Assembly (NCBI GenBank): GCA_007121025.1
Contig: SKMO01000131.1
Span: forward strand, 1-51,394
DNA length: 51,394 nt
Direction: 5' to 3'
Origin: Bacillota bacterium
Lineage (GTDB): Bacteria; Bacillota; TC1; UBA5767
Position 1 is the stretch's first letter. Every line of letters begins with the position of its first letter. This document shows, piece by piece, positions 1 to 10,144 of this stretch. Under the pieces are notes generated by a model, which worked only from the letters and a program-made list of their open reading frames with translations, did not search any database and was not told the origin of the DNA. Both the position numbers and the translations under genes were made by a program.

Positions 1-304
1 CAGAAGACTGTTCGTCAATGGACGTCAGCACCGCACAGGTTGAGCTGTCAAAGCCGTATTTGGCTCTTGTGTACCCAATTTCCTCAATTGTACTGCGGAC
101 CACACGGGGAATATCCACGTAACAGTCTGTTGTGATCTCACCGCTCACCAGCACAAGTCCGGTGGTAACGCTGGTTTCGCAGGCCACCCGGGCATTGGGG
201 TCCTGTGCGAAGATCGCATCAAGTATGGCATCCGAAATCTGATCACAGACTTTATCGGGATGTCCTTCCGTCACTGATTCTGATGTGAAAAGCATTTTGT
301 TCAT
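1..304 (-). CDS. metK: S-adenosylmethionine synthetase, N-terminal part (cut by window edge)
   Basis: Makes S-adenosylmethionine from methionine and ATP. Only the first ~101 codons are visible; the rest lies beyond the left edge. The protein opens [18 protein letters not shown], the classic MetK N-terminus whose GHPDK segment contributes to ATP and methionine binding, followed by [10 protein letters not shown], also typical. The ATG at 302-304 has a good ribosome site (AGGAG, about 7 nt upstream). It follows coaBC by 38 nt on the same strand, so it is probably the last visible gene of the yicC-remA-gmk-rpoZ-coaBC run. The gap is too short for a SAM riboswitch. Confidence 0.96.
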   Translation of the reverse strand, partial: MNKMLFTSESVTEGHPDKVCDQISDAILDAIFAQDPNARVACETSVTTGLVLVSGEITTDCYVDIPRVVRSTIEEIGYTRAKYGFDSSTCAVLTSIDEQSS

Positions 305-342
305 TTATGTTCTCCTTTGTCCTATGACTTGTTGGTTCCTCA

Positions 343-1596
343 CTATCGGGCAAGATTCCCAAACCGGGGATGTCGGATCACCTGAGCGATGATCTCCCGG
401 GCCAGGTCCTCTTTGCCCATGAGGTCGCAATCTACTGAACGGCCGTCAGCGAAATACAGCGTCGCTTTGTTGGTGTCCGTGCCAAATCCCGAGTCTTCAC
501 GGGAAACGTCATTGGCAACAATCAGATCAAGACCTTTCGATTTTAGCTTTGCCAGTGCATTTTCTTCCAGATGTTCCGTTTCTGCCGCAAAACCGACAAT
601 AATCTGCTCCCGTTTCCGGTCCACCAGATCCTTGAGAATATCTCTGGTTCGCTCCAGGGTGACATTCAGCCGGCCACTGTCTTTCTTGATTTTCTGTTCA
701 CTGGGATTCACCGGCGTATAGTCAGCCACCGCTGCTGCTTTGATGATGATGTCCTGATCCTCTGCAATCGCCATGACTTCCAGATACATGTCTTCGGCAC
801 TTTCCACGTTGACCAGGTGATCGACATCGGGGATCTGGTCCAGCTGGTGAGCGGCCATGACCAGTGTTACCTCGGCTCCCCGTGCTTTTGCTTCACGGGC
901 CAATGCCGCACCCATCTTTCCGGAAGATCGGTTGCCGATGTAGCGGACAGGATCCAGTGACTCCCGGGTCCCACCAGCCGTAATCAGCACTTTGAGCCCT
1001 CGTAAAGCCCCTTCTCCAAAAAGGAGGTATTCGATTTCTCCAAGGATCCGGCTGTTATCCGGATAGCGTCCTTTACCTGTCGTGCCACAGGCCAGCTTTC
1101 CTGAATCCGGCTCCATAACAGTACACCCTGACTGAGCAAGGGTGTGCAGATTCCGGACAGTGGACGGATGCCCATACATCTTATCGTTCATGGCTGGTAC
1201 GTAGAGCACCGGACTGGTCGCTGCCAGCAGCGTGGACGTCAGCAAATTATCGCCCAGACCGGACGCTCCTTTGGCCACCGTGTTGGCACTGGCCGGAGCC
1301 ACCACAATCAAATCTGCGGTTTCCGCCAGATGAATATGTGGAATCGGCGACAGATCCAGACAGTTTTCATCTGTCCAGACCGGATGCCCCGTGATGACCT
1401 CCATGGTCAGTGGGGTGATGAACTTGCGGGCATCGTTGGTGAGCACCACGTGCACGTCAATACCGTTCTTGGTCAGCGTGCTTGCCAGATCAATCGTCTT
1501 GTAAGCGGCAATGCCTCCGGTGACCCCCAATACGACCGATTTCTTTAACGGTGGTGATTTGTGTTTTCCTGTTTCATTCAAGTGTTTTGAATCCAT
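343..1596 (-). CDS. coaBC: Bifunctional phosphopantothenoylcysteine decarboxylase/synthetase
   Basis: Carries out two steps of coenzyme A synthesis: coupling cysteine to 4'-phosphopantothenate (CoaB) and decarboxylating the product (CoaC). At 417 aa it has the usual full length. The N-terminal flavodoxin-like CoaC half begins with LGVTGGIAAYK (about residues 23-33) and has the PASANT and PAMN motifs (about 102 and 135) and a flexible Cys-containing flap (ACGTTGKGR). The CoaB half starts near residue 205 (LITAGGTRE) and has NRSSGKMG, AAAVADY and the KIKK lysines. The chosen ATG directly follows the rpoZ stop (TAAATG); a GGAGG lies about 14 nt upstream, so a slightly later start is possible. 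It ends in TAG, which shows amber is an ordinary stop in this genome. Confidence 0.96.
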   Translation of the reverse strand: MDSKHLNETGKHKSPPLKKSVVLGVTGGIAAYKTIDLASTLTKNGIDVHVVLTNDARKFITPLTMEVITGHPVWTDENCLDLSPIPHIHLAETADLIVVAPASANTVAKGASGLGDNLLTSTLLAATSPVLYVPAMNDKMYGHPSTVRNLHTLAQSGCTVMEPDSGKLACGTTGKGRYPDNSRILGEIEYLLFGEGALRGLKVLITAGGTRESLDPVRYIGNRSSGKMGAALAREAKARGAEVTLVMAAHQLDQIPDVDHLVNVESAEDMYLEVMAIAEDQDIIIKAAAVADYTPVNPSEQKIKKDSGRLNVTLERTRDILKDLVDRKREQIIVGFAAETEHLEENALAKLKSKGLDLIVANDVSREDSGFGTDTNKATLYFADGRSVDCDLMGKEDLAREIIAQVIRHPRFGNLAR

Positions 1597-1809
1597 TTAA
1601 GAATCAATCGCCTCCACCTGTTCCATGTGGTATTCCACCTCACCGGCGGCAATTTCTTCCAGCGCCCGGATGATGGCTTTCTCCCCATGTTCAAAATCCA
1701 GATCCGGCATGTTTTTCAACTGCCGGGCCCGTTTCGCCGAAATGATCACCAGCGCATACTTGCTGGGAACGATTTCCGTCAATTGATCAATTGTCGGAAT
1801 TTTTGTCAT
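1597..1809 (-). CDS. rpoZ: DNA-directed RNA polymerase omega subunit
   Basis: Small RNA polymerase subunit that helps fold and hold the beta' subunit. The product is about 70 aa, normal for omega, and shows the family pattern IPTIDQLTE, then SKYALVIISAKRARQL (the conserved YxLVxxxAKRAR core), then KAIIRALEEIAAGEV. The ATG at 1807-1809 is preferred over an upstream in-frame start because GGAGGAAC lies just in front of it. It overlaps the end of gmk by 4 nt (ATGA), so the two are translationally coupled, the usual arrangement in Firmicutes. Confidence 0.95.
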   Translation of the reverse strand: MTKIPTIDQLTEIVPSKYALVIISAKRARQLKNMPDLDFEHGEKAIIRALEEIAAGEVEYHMEQVEAIDS

Positions 1810-2423
1810 CGCAGTTCCTCCTCGGAAAATTCGATATCGGATGCACTGATGTGTCTCGACCGGCATTTTTCAGCCAGAATGATCGCTTCCAGTTTATCCA
1901 CAGCGGTTTCAATCTTATCATTAATAATAACATAATCGTACTGATCAATGTAAGTCAGTTCTTTTTTGCTCTCACGAAGCCGACGTTCAATTTCTTCAAT
2001 CGACTCCCTGTCACGGTTCATGATCCGCTCCTTGAGAACCTGCATCGATGGTGGCACGATGAAAATAAACACGGCCTGGGAATAGGCCTTTTTGACCTGC
2101 ATGGCCCCCTGAATGTCGATTTCCAGAATCACATCCCTGTTCTCCTGAAGCTGCTCGAGAACCTTGTCCCGGGGCGTTCCATAGTATTGGTCAAACACTT
2201 GTGCATACTCAAGGAAGAGTCCCTCCCGAATCCGGGAGGCAAACTCTTCCTGTGAAATGTAATAATAGTTTTTTCCTTCGATCTCTCCTGCCCGCCGTTC
2301 CCGGGTGGTTGCAGAAACGGAAACCACGATCTCCGGCCGCCGTTGAAGCAACCTTGAACAAAGTGTCCCTTTCCCTGAACCGGACGGACCGGAAATCACC
2401 AATAACAGTCCTGGTTCCTTCAA
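1806..2423 (-). CDS. gmk: Guanylate kinase
   Basis: Phosphorylates GMP to GDP using ATP in the cytoplasm. At 205 aa it has the usual length. The P-loop GPSGSGKGT is near residue 12, followed by the GMP-binding region (SATTRERRAGEIEGKNYYY, about 38-56), LEIDIQGA (about 100) and the lid arginines (RRLRES). It lies between remA and rpoZ with essentially no gap, an arrangement conserved in Firmicutes. Confidence 0.96.
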   Translation of the reverse strand: MKEPGLLLVISGPSGSGKGTLCSRLLQRRPEIVVSVSATTRERRAGEIEGKNYYYISQEEFASRIREGLFLEYAQVFDQYYGTPRDKVLEQLQENRDVILEIDIQGAMQVKKAYSQAVFIFIVPPSMQVLKERIMNRDRESIEEIERRLRESKKELTYIDQYDYVIINDKIETAVDKLEAIILAEKCRSRHISASDIEFSEEELR

Positions 2424-2696
2424 TTATTCGCCCTCACTCACGTCTACAATTGTTTTACTGGAAGAAAGGCGGTTGGCGACAGTTTCCGGCTGGACAGCTG
2501 AAAGAATGACGTAATTGGAATCCGTCACGATCACTGCCCTGGTTCTCCGGCCATACGTGGCGTCCACAAGTTCGTCCCGATCTCTGGCATCCTGGACCAG
2601 CCGTTTGATGGGGGCTGAATCCGGACTCACAATGGCCACAATCCTGTTTGCGTTGACGATGTTCCCGAAGCCGATGTTCACAAGTTTAATGTCCAT
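2424..2696 (-). CDS. remA: RemA-like DNA-binding regulator (DUF370)
   Basis: Belongs to the RemA/DUF370 family. Bacillus subtilis RemA is a ring-forming DNA-binding protein that activates biofilm matrix and osmoprotection genes. The 90 aa product starts [29 protein letters not shown], almost the family consensus, followed by [41 protein letters not shown]. It sits between yicC and gmk, its conserved position. A good AGGAGG precedes the ATG. Family identity is clear; the regulated genes in this organism are unknown. Confidence 0.93.
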   Translation of the reverse strand: MDIKLVNIGFGNIVNANRIVAIVSPDSAPIKRLVQDARDRDELVDATYGRRTRAVIVTDSNYVILSAVQPETVANRLSSSKTIVDVSEGE

Positions 2697-2713
2697 GACA
2701 ACCTCCTTACAGG

Positions 2714-3592
2714 TTACTCAATGTTCTGGACCTGTTCCCTGATTTTTTCCAGCTCGCTTTTCACATCCACAACTTTCTGACTGATCGATGTTCTGTTCGA
2801 TTTTGAACCGATGGTGTTGACTTCGCGGTTCATTTCCTGAACCAGAAAATCCAGTTTCCGCCCCACCGGATCCTGCTCTTCGAGGATCGTTTCCAGCTGA
2901 CCCAGATGACTGTTCAACCGGACAATTTCCTCTGTGATGTCAGATTTTTCTGCATAGATGGCCACTTCCAGGGCCAGTCGATCCTCATCCAGAGGGACGT
3001 CATCCACAATGGTGGCGATTCGGTCAAACAGGCGGTTGCGGTACTCTGCCGTGTTCTCTCTGGACTCAGCACCAATGGATGCTGCAATGTCCCGAATGGA
3101 CCCAAGCCTTTCCAAAATGTCACGCTTCAGATTCAGACCTTCATCTATTCTCATTGACTTCAGTTCGTTGATCGCATCATACAGGGCGATCTTGGTCAGA
3201 AGCCAGATTGCTTCCAGGTCGTGGGTGTCATCATTGACGTTGATCACTTCTGGAAATCTGGCAATGTCCACTGTTCCAGCCGTGTTCTGTATACCAATCG
3301 TTTCTGCCAGTTCTTCTAAAGATTTATAATAGGCCAACGCCAAACCTTTGTCAACATGAACGATTTTTTTCATGTCGCCTTTTTCCTGATAATCGATGTA
3401 GACTTCAAAGTATCCTCGGGCAAACTTTTCTTTGATTTTCCGGTTGATCTTCTCTTCAAAACTGCTGTAAAACCGGGGGAGTTTGGTACGGACTTCACAA
3501 AACCGGTGATTCACGCTCTTAAGTTCCACCTTCACAATGTGACCGTCACCCTGGGCTTCTCCGACACCAAATCCTGTCATACTGTTCACCAA
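2714..3592 (-). CDS. yicC: YicC-family endoribonuclease/RNase adaptor
   Basis: YicC/YloC family (DUF1732), linked in other bacteria to RNA decay. The N-terminus has the family hallmark SMTGFG, and the C-terminus has the conserved run [20 protein letters not shown] followed by the [16 protein letters not shown] tail. Start choice: the in-frame ATG at 3599-3601 directly abuts AGGAG with no spacer, which makes initiation there unlikely. A TTG at 3590-3592 lies 9 nt from the same AGGAG and gives a protein of about 292 aa starting (M)VNSMTGFG, close to homologues. It heads the remA-gmk-rpoZ-coaBC-metK run, with a 17 nt gap to remA. Confidence 0.9.
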   Translation of the reverse strand: MVNSMTGFGVGEAQGDGHIVKVELKSVNHRFCEVRTKLPRFYSSFEEKINRKIKEKFARGYFEVYIDYQEKGDMKKIVHVDKGLALAYYKSLEELAETIGIQNTAGTVDIARFPEVINVNDDTHDLEAIWLLTKIALYDAINELKSMRIDEGLNLKRDILERLGSIRDIAASIGAESRENTAEYRNRLFDRIATIVDDVPLDEDRLALEVAIYAEKSDITEEIVRLNSHLGQLETILEEQDPVGRKLDFLVQEMNREVNTIGSKSNRTSISQKVVDVKSELEKIREQVQNIE

Positions 3593-3670
3593 ATCGATCA
3601 TCTCCTTTTCTTGTTGTAGAGTGCTGGATGTAACCTACTTCGCTCTGGGAAGAAACAATTCCTCCCGAAA

Positions 3671-3705
3671 TAAAGAAATGTTAGGCAGCCAGACGGCTGC
3701 CCAAC
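3671..3705 (-). terminator. Intrinsic terminator after dapL
   Basis: On the minus strand, just after the dapL stop, an 11 bp stem (GTTGGGCAGCC, loop GTCT, GGCTGCCTAAC, with one G-U pair) is followed by a T-rich run (ATTTCTTTATTT). It separates the dapF-dapL unit from yicC. Confidence 0.8.
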
Positions 3706-3707
3706 AT

Positions 3708-4880
3708 TTACAGTTCAATCTTACCCAGTCCATCTTTCATCCGCTTGAGTGCTTCTCTGATCCGTTCTTTGTCGATGCACAGAGAAATCCGGAAGTAACC
3801 CTCCCCGTACTGTCCGTATCCGTTACCGGGCGTGATGATGACGCCGGCCTTTTCCAGAACTGTTTCCGCAAACTCCGCAGAGGTATACCCTTTGGGGACT
3901 TTCACCCAGATGTAAAATGTTCCTTTTGGTTTTTCGAGGTTCCAGCCCAGTTCCCGCAGGCCTTCCACGCAAACGTCCATCCGCTCGCTGTAGACTTCCT
4001 GTGTTTTCCGTATCACATCATAGGATCCGTCCAACCCGGCTTTTGCTGCCAGTTGAACCGCCTGGAACGCACCCGAATCAATGTTTGACTTGATCCGGCC
4101 CAGCGCCTCCACCACATCCGCGCGGCCCACTGCCGCGGCAATCCGCCACCCGGTCATGTTGAACGGCTTGGACAGAGAGAAAAACTCTATACCCACATCC
4201 TTGGCACCCTCTGCTTCCATGAAGCTGGGGGCCACATATCCGTCGAAGGTCACCTCAGAATAAGCAGCATCTGAGCAGACAATCAGGTCGTACTTTTTAG
4301 CAAATGCAACAACGTCACGGTAAAAATCAAGCTCTGCTGTGGCGCCGGTCGGATTGTTGGGATAATTGATGAACATCAACTTTGCCTTCCGGGCCACTTC
4401 TTCGGGAATGGCCGTCAGATCCGGGAGAAATCCGTTTTCTTCTTTCAGGGGCATCAGGTAAGGTTCTCCCCCCGCCAGCAGGGTGCCGATGCCATACACT
4501 GGATACCCGGGATCCGGCACCAGATTAATGTCGCCCGGATCAATGTAGCAATAGCTGATGTTGGCGATCCCTTCCTTGGATCCAACCAGGGTGACAACCT
4601 CAGATTTCGGGTCCAGGTCCACATTGAAGCGTCTTTTGTAAAAATCAGCAACGCTTTTTCTGAACTCCAGCATTCCCACGGAAGACGGGTACTGATGATT
4701 GGTCGAATCCTCCGCAGCACGCTGCAGTGCCTCAATCACGTGGGAAGGCGATGGCTGATCAGGATCTCCGATTCCCAGCGAGATGATGTCCACGCCCTTT
4801 TCTTTGGCTTCCGCCACTTTCTGTTCGATTCTGGCAAACAGATACGGCGGCAGTTTTCTGATTCTTTCTGCTTGTTGCAT
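3708..4880 (-). CDS. dapL: LL-diaminopimelate aminotransferase
   Basis: PLP enzyme converting tetrahydrodipicolinate and glutamate directly to LL-diaminopimelate, a one-step shortcut in lysine and peptidoglycan synthesis found in many Clostridia. The 390 aa protein is a class I/II aminotransferase. Visible motifs are [12 protein letters not shown] (about 34-45), the NYPNNPTGA substrate and cofactor loop (about 172-180), a conserved aspartate and tyrosine in CSDAAYSEV (about 202-210), the PLP lysine in [12 protein letters not shown] (K238) and a C-terminal arginine in GYFRISL. It lies 18 nt downstream of dapF, which acts on its product; that context supports DapL over a generic aminotransferase. 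Confidence 0.9.
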   Translation of the reverse strand: MQQAERIRKLPPYLFARIEQKVAEAKEKGVDIISLGIGDPDQPSPSHVIEALQRAAEDSTNHQYPSSVGMLEFRKSVADFYKRRFNVDLDPKSEVVTLVGSKEGIANISYCYIDPGDINLVPDPGYPVYGIGTLLAGGEPYLMPLKEENGFLPDLTAIPEEVARKAKLMFINYPNNPTGATAELDFYRDVVAFAKKYDLIVCSDAAYSEVTFDGYVAPSFMEAEGAKDVGIEFFSLSKPFNMTGWRIAAAVGRADVVEALGRIKSNIDSGAFQAVQLAAKAGLDGSYDVIRKTQEVYSERMDVCVEGLRELGWNLEKPKGTFYIWVKVPKGYTSAEFAETVLEKAGVIITPGNGYGQYGEGYFRISLCIDKERIREALKRMKDGLGKIEL

Positions 4881-4898
4881 ATTGATCTCCTCTCCTAA

Positions 4899-5735
4899 CT
4901 ATATGATGTATTCCCCATGGAACACATTTTCCGCAGGTCCTGTCATGTACACATGATTGTCCAACCGGTCCCAGCGGATCTCCAAGTCTCCCCCGGCCAG
5001 GTGCACTGTGGCATGACGGTGCGCCAGACCATTGAGATGAGCGGCGACAAGTGTGGCACATGCTCCCGTTCCGCAGGCCAGGGTTTCTGACGCCCCGCGC
5101 TCCCAGACCCTCATGATGAGGTCATGTTCATTCACCACCTGCACAAATTCCACATTCGTTTTTCTGGGGAAAAACGAATGGGTTTCCAGAAGTGGCCCCA
5201 GAACGGTGAGCGGCGCGTTGGCCGCGTCCTCCACCAGCACAATGCAGTGGGGGTTTCCCATGGAAACACAGGTCACCTCCACTTCTTCCCCGTCCACGTC
5301 AAGCTTTTCGGCGACAACCCTCTCCCGGTCAGAGTCCACCGGGATCTCACGGCCCGCTAAATGAGGCTCATTCATGTCCACGGTCACGCCGGTGATCCGC
5401 CCGTCTTCCACGTGGAGAACCGGCCCCATGTCTCCGGCCAGTGTTTCCACAGTCATTTCCGTTTTGGGAACCATCCCGTTTTCATAAACATACCTGGCAA
5501 AGCAACGAATGCCGTTACCGCACATCTCTGCTTCAGATCCGTCCGAGTTGATGATCCGCATCCGGATATCGGCATGCTGGCTGGGACAGGCGATGATCAG
5601 CCCATCGGCCCCGACACCAAAGTGCCTGTCACAGACCTGCACTGACAGATCGCTCAAACCAAGTCCAAGGGGCAGATCCTCCTCCCGGACCATGACAAAA
5701 TCATTGCCCAGGCCATGCATTTTTGTAAACTTCAT
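4899..5735 (-). CDS. dapF: Diaminopimelate epimerase
   Basis: Cofactor-free racemase turning LL-diaminopimelate into meso-diaminopimelate for lysine and cell-wall synthesis. The 278 aa length is typical. The N-terminus MKFTKMHGLGNDFV is diagnostic. The two catalytic cysteines are visible as C72 in MCGNGIRC and C221 in ACGTGAC. It is the promoter-proximal gene of a dapF-dapL pair and ends in TAG. Confidence 0.95.
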   Translation of the reverse strand: MKFTKMHGLGNDFVMVREEDLPLGLGLSDLSVQVCDRHFGVGADGLIIACPSQHADIRMRIINSDGSEAEMCGNGIRCFARYVYENGMVPKTEMTVETLAGDMGPVLHVEDGRITGVTVDMNEPHLAGREIPVDSDRERVVAEKLDVDGEEVEVTCVSMGNPHCIVLVEDAANAPLTVLGPLLETHSFFPRKTNVEFVQVVNEHDLIMRVWERGASETLACGTGACATLVAAHLNGLAHRHATVHLAGGDLEIRWDRLDNHVYMTGPAENVFHGEYII

Positions 5736-5773
5736 CCGGTGTCTCCCTTCAAATAACTGGTTGTTACCAAAAT

Positions 5774-5802
5774 ATTATAGCAGAACGGGACCGCAAGTGA
5801 CA
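5774..5802 (-). promoter_or_regulatory. Sigma-A promoter for dapF-dapL
   Basis: A perfect -10 TATAAT lies on the minus strand at 5774-5779, with a weak -35-like GTGTCA 18 bp further upstream. It is about 40 nt ahead of the dapF start. The -10 is clear, the -35 is not. Confidence 0.55.
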
Positions 5803-5904
5803 CCTTTTCAGCATCATCTCTCCGCCAGCAGCATTCATCCATCATTCATCAGCGGTTTCCTCGGCTTTGATCGGCTTTACGGGGCTTTTTCAAGAGGCCC
5901 AATA

Positions 5905-5913
5905 TGTTATAAT
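5905..5913 (+). promoter_or_regulatory. Extended -10 promoter for rqcH
   Basis: TGTTATAAT, a consensus extended -10, ends 25 nt before the rqcH ATG. There is no good -35 at the usual distance, as is common for extended -10 promoters. The same nine bases precede the DUF2791 gene at 43609-43617. Confidence 0.65.
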
Positions 5914-5938
5914 CGGCTCATGAAATGGAGTTGATGAT

Positions 5939-7693
5939 ATGCCGATGGACGGAGCAATGCTGCATGCCCTGGTGGACGAACTGAAGCCGGCCCTGACCGG
6001 GGGGCGTGTAGACAAAATTTATCAGATCAACGACACGGATCTTCTGCTCAAATTCCGTGTTCAAAGCCGCACCCGAAACCTGTTGGTGTCTGCCCATGCC
6101 ACAAAAGCACACCTGATGATGACTGACCAGCCCCCAACCGCCCCAACCAGTCCGCCTCTTCTGACCATGGTGTTGCGCAAACACCTTTCCGGAGGGCGTC
6201 TGACAGACATCGTGCAAGACGGCCTTGACCGGACCATCCACCTGCATTTCGAAGCAACGGATGACATCGGCGACCGGACCCGGCGAACGCTGGCCATCGA
6301 AATCATGGGTAAGCACTCCAACATCATTCTGTTCGACACGGACAGCCGGACAATCATTGATTCGCTGAAAAAAGTCAATCACCTGATCTCCCGGCACCGT
6401 GAAGTTCTTCCGGGCAGGCCATACATTTTGCCGCCCGGACAGAACCAGACAAACCTTCTGGACCTGGACCCGGAACAGGTGTCCGCGCTCTTGGTGGACC
6501 AGGACGGCGATCTGGCCAGCGTTCTGTCCCGAACCTTTGAGGGGATCTCCCGCAAAACCTTTGAATACCTTCTTCCCCGAAAAGGACTTGAGCATCAGCA
6601 GGTGGATGAGATGGGTGAATGGGAATACCAGCTTCTGGGTGAACTGCTGGACGAGTTTTCGAAAAGCCTGCAGAGCGGACAACACCAGCCCACGCTGGAA
6701 CAGACTGACCGGGGGACGCTGGACTGTTTTCTGTTTCCTTCTCCGGTCATCGAAAATCCGCTGACTTTTTCCACAACCAACGATATGATTGATGCCATGA
6801 TCCGCCGGCAAAGCCTGGTCGACGCGTTGGGGAAAACCCGCAACCAGCTGTCCCGTCAGATACGGGGATGGACCACAAAGCTGGAAAAGAAAGCATCCAT
6901 CCATGAAAAGAACCTCCAAAAAGCAGAGGAGACCCGCATCTGGCAGCTGCGGGGGGAGCTGCTCACCGTCAACCTGCATCAGGTTCGTCCGGGCATGAAA
7001 GAGCTCACTGTTTCCAATTATTACGACCCGGATCACAGCGACTTCACGATTCCGCTGGACCCGTCCCTGAGCCCGTCGGCCAACGCCAGCCGTTTTTTCA
7101 AAAAAGTCGGAAAAGTCCGTGAAGCTGCCAAAGTGTCCCGCCGGATGCTTGGAACCATACGGTCTGATTTGGATTACCTGGCATCCGTTGAGGATGCGGT
7201 CGGTCGGGCAGAAACACTGGCTGAACTGGATGAGATTACCGCTGAACTGGTCAAAACCGGTTTCCTTGCCCCGCCCCGCGGGAAACATAAGAAAAAACCG
7301 GCGCCGGGATCAACCCCACTGGTCTTTCGCTCAACAGGAGGATTCCTGATTTACGTCGGGAAAAACAACCGGCAAAATGACTGGCTGACCATGAAGCAGG
7401 CCGCCCCGGAAGACCTCTGGTTTCATGTCCGGCAGATGCCGGGTGCCCATGTGATCCTGAAAACCGGCGGACGTCAACCAGACGAACGCTCCCTTCTGGA
7501 AGCGGCGACACTGGCCGCCTGGTTTTCACGCGGTCAGAACAGCACGAAAGTCCCGGTGGACTATACCACCCGCAAACACCTGCGCAAGCCAAAAGGGGCC
7601 AAACCGGGCATGGTGATCTACGACACCTTTCAGACCCTGCTGACCGATCCGGATCCTGCCCTGCTGGACAAGCTGCGGGTCAGTGAGTCCTGA
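5939..7693 (+). CDS. rqcH: RqcH/NFACT ribosome quality-control factor
   Basis: NFACT protein (older name: fibronectin-binding protein FbpA). Bacterial RqcH binds stalled 50S subunits and adds alanine tails to unfinished peptides. The 584 aa length is normal. The N-terminal part opens MDGAMLHALVDELKPALTGGRVDKIYQ, the NFACT-N signature, followed by LRKHLSGGRLTDI. The middle (about 280-410) is rich in charged, helical sequence. The C-terminal NFACT-R domain has FRSTGGFLIYVGKNNRQND (about 462-480), DLWFHVRQMPGAHVIL and a late YTTRKHLRKPKGAKPGMV segment. GGAG lies 8 nt before the ATG. It is divergent from dapF. Confidence 0.95.
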   Translation: MPMDGAMLHALVDELKPALTGGRVDKIYQINDTDLLLKFRVQSRTRNLLVSAHATKAHLMMTDQPPTAPTSPPLLTMVLRKHLSGGRLTDIVQDGLDRTIHLHFEATDDIGDRTRRTLAIEIMGKHSNIILFDTDSRTIIDSLKKVNHLISRHREVLPGRPYILPPGQNQTNLLDLDPEQVSALLVDQDGDLASVLSRTFEGISRKTFEYLLPRKGLEHQQVDEMGEWEYQLLGELLDEFSKSLQSGQHQPTLEQTDRGTLDCFLFPSPVIENPLTFSTTNDMIDAMIRRQSLVDALGKTRNQLSRQIRGWTTKLEKKASIHEKNLQKAEETRIWQLRGELLTVNLHQVRPGMKELTVSNYYDPDHSDFTIPLDPSLSPSANASRFFKKVGKVREAAKVSRRMLGTIRSDLDYLASVEDAVGRAETLAELDEITAELVKTGFLAPPRGKHKKKPAPGSTPLVFRSTGGFLIYVGKNNRQNDWLTMKQAAPEDLWFHVRQMPGAHVILKTGGRQPDERSLLEAATLAAWFSRGQNSTKVPVDYTTRKHLRKPKGAKPGMVIYDTFQTLLTDPDPALLDKLRVSES

Positions 7694-8043
7694 CCAAATC
7701 ACCCGGTTTTTTATTGGTTTGCTGCAGCCCGGTTCCAAAACATGACCGAACGACTCTTCTATCGGCCGAAGGTGACTGGACATCCTGCGTTCGAAATCGA
7801 TGAGCTTTCGGCATCAATTCGATCGGTGAACAACACAGACCGGCCGGATCATCAATGTGCCCGTAGATTTCCTGAAGACTGCCAGGTACCATTCCGAGGC
7901 AAAAAAGCATCCCGGAATCCCGCAACCATCCGGTTACCGTGGCGCAATTGGCTGAACATGAAGAACCGCCGCCTCCAGCATGTGAGAGACGGCGGTTCTT
8001 CGTTTGCAGCCATCGAAATCATCTGTACACGAGACGACCACGG
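7694..8043. other. Intergenic region with one long hairpin
   Basis: No gene is recognisable in these 350 bases on either strand. The only structure I see is an inverted repeat at 7961-8000 (AAGAACCGCCG ... CGGCGGTTCTT, 11 bp arms, 18 nt loop). It lies between the convergent rqcH and yyaL and may terminate either, but the following bases are not a strong T run on either side. Confidence 0.5.
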
Positions 8044-10041
8044 TTAACGCTCCCGGGACGATATCAGCTTCTTGAACTCTGCCAGGCTCTCCACAGGAAC
8101 CGCACAACCTGCTTTGTCGCAAAGCTGGGCCCGAAAGCCTTCTTGACTGTCCTTCACTGGCTCCGCCAGCACAGTCCAGTGGGGGCGATACGCATCCAAC
8201 ACCATTGCTGCAGCATCCCCGCACTGCTTGGGATGGGCGGTTAATGTGACTGTGACCGCGCCGAGTTCTTCCAAACAATACACGGCCAGCGCCATGGAAC
8301 CTGCATGCGGAATATCCCGGATCGCTGCTGCCAGAAATGATTCCAGCCGGCCGTACCAATCCTCCCACAAAGGGTTTTCTTCCAGTTGCCGCAGGCGCCA
8401 GAGATTGAGAAGGGCCACGGCGTTTCCGGACGGGAGAGCCCCGTCATATGGCTCGACAGGACGAATCAATTGCTCTTCAGCATCCGATCCGTACAAGTGA
8501 AAACCTCCCGATCCGGCCGGAAACAGACGGATCGTTTCCTCCATCAGGCGGGCTGCGTCCTGAAGCCAGTTGACATCCAGCGTCGACATATACAGTTCCA
8601 AAAGCCCCCAGATCATATACTGATGGTCATCCAGGTACGCCGGAAAACGGGCCTGTCCCTCCCGGTACCGGGCCAGCAGCCGACCGTTTTTGTCCACCAG
8701 CCGGTCAAGCACGAATCCGGCTGCCCGCTGAGCGGCATCCAGGTAGCGTTTCTCACCGAGAACCCGGCCGCCCATGGCCAGAGCGGCAATGGCCAGACCG
8801 TTCCACCCGGTCAGAATCTTGTCGTCCCGAAACGGATGCTCCCGTTGGGCTCTGGTCCGAAACAGACGTCTTCGTTCCTGGTCCCAGTCATTGTCCGGCC
8901 GGCCGATATCGTCCAGCCGGTTTAGAATGTTCTTCCCCTCGAAATTCCCGGTCTGGGTCACTCCATAGGCCGTGCAAAACGCCTCTCCCCGTTCCTCACC
9001 CAGAACCTTTAACACCTCGTCTTTCGTCCATAGATAAAAGGTTCCTTCCTTTCCTTCAGTATCCGCGTCCAATGCGGAGTAAAACCCACCTTCCGGGTCG
9101 GTCATCTCCCTGAGGATCCAGTCCAGGGTCTTCCTGGCGGTCAACCAGAACGAGTGGTCTGCGGTGACCTGACCGCCCTCCAGATACGCCATGGCAAGAA
9201 GTGCATTGTCGTAGAGCATTTTCTCAAAATGTGGTGCCAGCCATCTTTCGTCAGTACTGTAGCGGCAAAACCCACCGCCCAGATGATCGTGAATCCCCCC
9301 CCGGGCCATCTGGTCGAGGGTCTTGTTCGTCATCTTCAGGGCTTCCTGATCACCGCTTAACCGGTGATAGCGAAGCAAAAACAAAAGATGCTGTGGTGTC
9401 GGAAACTTGGGAGCCGATCCAAATCCCCCATGCTCGGAATCAAAGGATGCGGACAGACTCTTGAACCCCAGATCCGGCAGAGCACGCGTTGAAGCCGGAC
9501 TCTTTGCGATCTGTTCAGCCTGGTTGCGCAGAGCCTCCAGAATGGACCCCCCCGCCTCATTGATTTTCTCCCGGTCATCATCCCAAAGTTGGCGGATCTC
9601 TGTGAGAATATCGTCAAGGCCGGGCATTCCCCGTTTTCGGGTGGGCGGGAAATACGTTCCCGCAAAAAATGGGACCCGTTCGGGTGTCATGACCAGAGTC
9701 AGGGGCCAGCCACCACTGCCGGTGAGCATCTGGCAGACACTCATGTATACCGCATCCACGTCCGGTCGCTCTTCCCGGTCCACTTTCACTGACACGTAAT
9801 GGGCATTCAGGATCCCGGCGATGTCACTGTTTTCAAACGACTCCCTCTCCATCACATGACACCAGTGACAGGTGGAATAGCCGATACTCAGAAACACCGG
9901 CTTGTCTTCGTCCCGGGCCTTGTCAAAGGCTTCCTCCCCCCAGGGATACCATTCCACCGGGTTATAAGCATGCTGAAGCAGATAAGGACTTTTCTCTTTC
10001 ACCAGGGCATTGGCCCTCTTTGGATCGATGTGTTGATTCAT
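8044..10041 (-). CDS. yyaL: YyaL-like thioredoxin-domain protein (DUF255)
   Basis: Family of large cytoplasmic proteins (DUF255; animal relative SPATA20) with an N-terminal thioredoxin-like domain and a C-terminal six-hairpin glycosidase-like domain; biochemical role unsettled. From the ATG at 10039-10041 (AGGAGGA 6 nt upstream) it is about 665 aa, full length. Visible are [22 protein letters not shown], the CHWC redox motif ([14 protein letters not shown], about residue 57), DREERPDVD and [12 protein letters not shown] in the first 120 residues, then the helical domain with [28 protein letters not shown] and [10 protein letters not shown]. The reading frame extends upstream, but without family-like sequence. 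Confidence 0.9.
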   Translation of the reverse strand: MNQHIDPKRANALVKEKSPYLLQHAYNPVEWYPWGEEAFDKARDEDKPVFLSIGYSTCHWCHVMERESFENSDIAGILNAHYVSVKVDREERPDVDAVYMSVCQMLTGSGGWPLTLVMTPERVPFFAGTYFPPTRKRGMPGLDDILTEIRQLWDDDREKINEAGGSILEALRNQAEQIAKSPASTRALPDLGFKSLSASFDSEHGGFGSAPKFPTPQHLLFLLRYHRLSGDQEALKMTNKTLDQMARGGIHDHLGGGFCRYSTDERWLAPHFEKMLYDNALLAMAYLEGGQVTADHSFWLTARKTLDWILREMTDPEGGFYSALDADTEGKEGTFYLWTKDEVLKVLGEERGEAFCTAYGVTQTGNFEGKNILNRLDDIGRPDNDWDQERRRLFRTRAQREHPFRDDKILTGWNGLAIAALAMGGRVLGEKRYLDAAQRAAGFVLDRLVDKNGRLLARYREGQARFPAYLDDHQYMIWGLLELYMSTLDVNWLQDAARLMEETIRLFPAGSGGFHLYGSDAEEQLIRPVEPYDGALPSGNAVALLNLWRLRQLEENPLWEDWYGRLESFLAAAIRDIPHAGSMALAVYCLEELGAVTVTLTAHPKQCGDAAAMVLDAYRPHWTVLAEPVKDSQEGFRAQLCDKAGCAVPVESLAEFKKLISSRER

Positions 10042-10144
10042 GCCAATCCTCCTCTGTGGTCTGAAACCCGCCCGGTTATCTGGCAACTGTCTTTACAGGT
10101 TCCTTTTCTACCGGGTCAGCAGTGTCATCACTGCTGTCCTGAGC

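Noticed and set aside
305-342. SAM riboswitch in front of metK
   Set aside because: The gap to coaBC is 38 nt, too short for any SAM riboswitch class known to me in Firmicutes.
5736-5773. Lysine riboswitch before dapF
   Set aside because: The leader from promoter to start is about 35 nt.
5918-7288. Long minus-strand open frame opposite rqcH (456 codons)
   Set aside because: Shadow frame: no ribosome site and no family-like sequence, while the plus strand encodes a clear RqcH.
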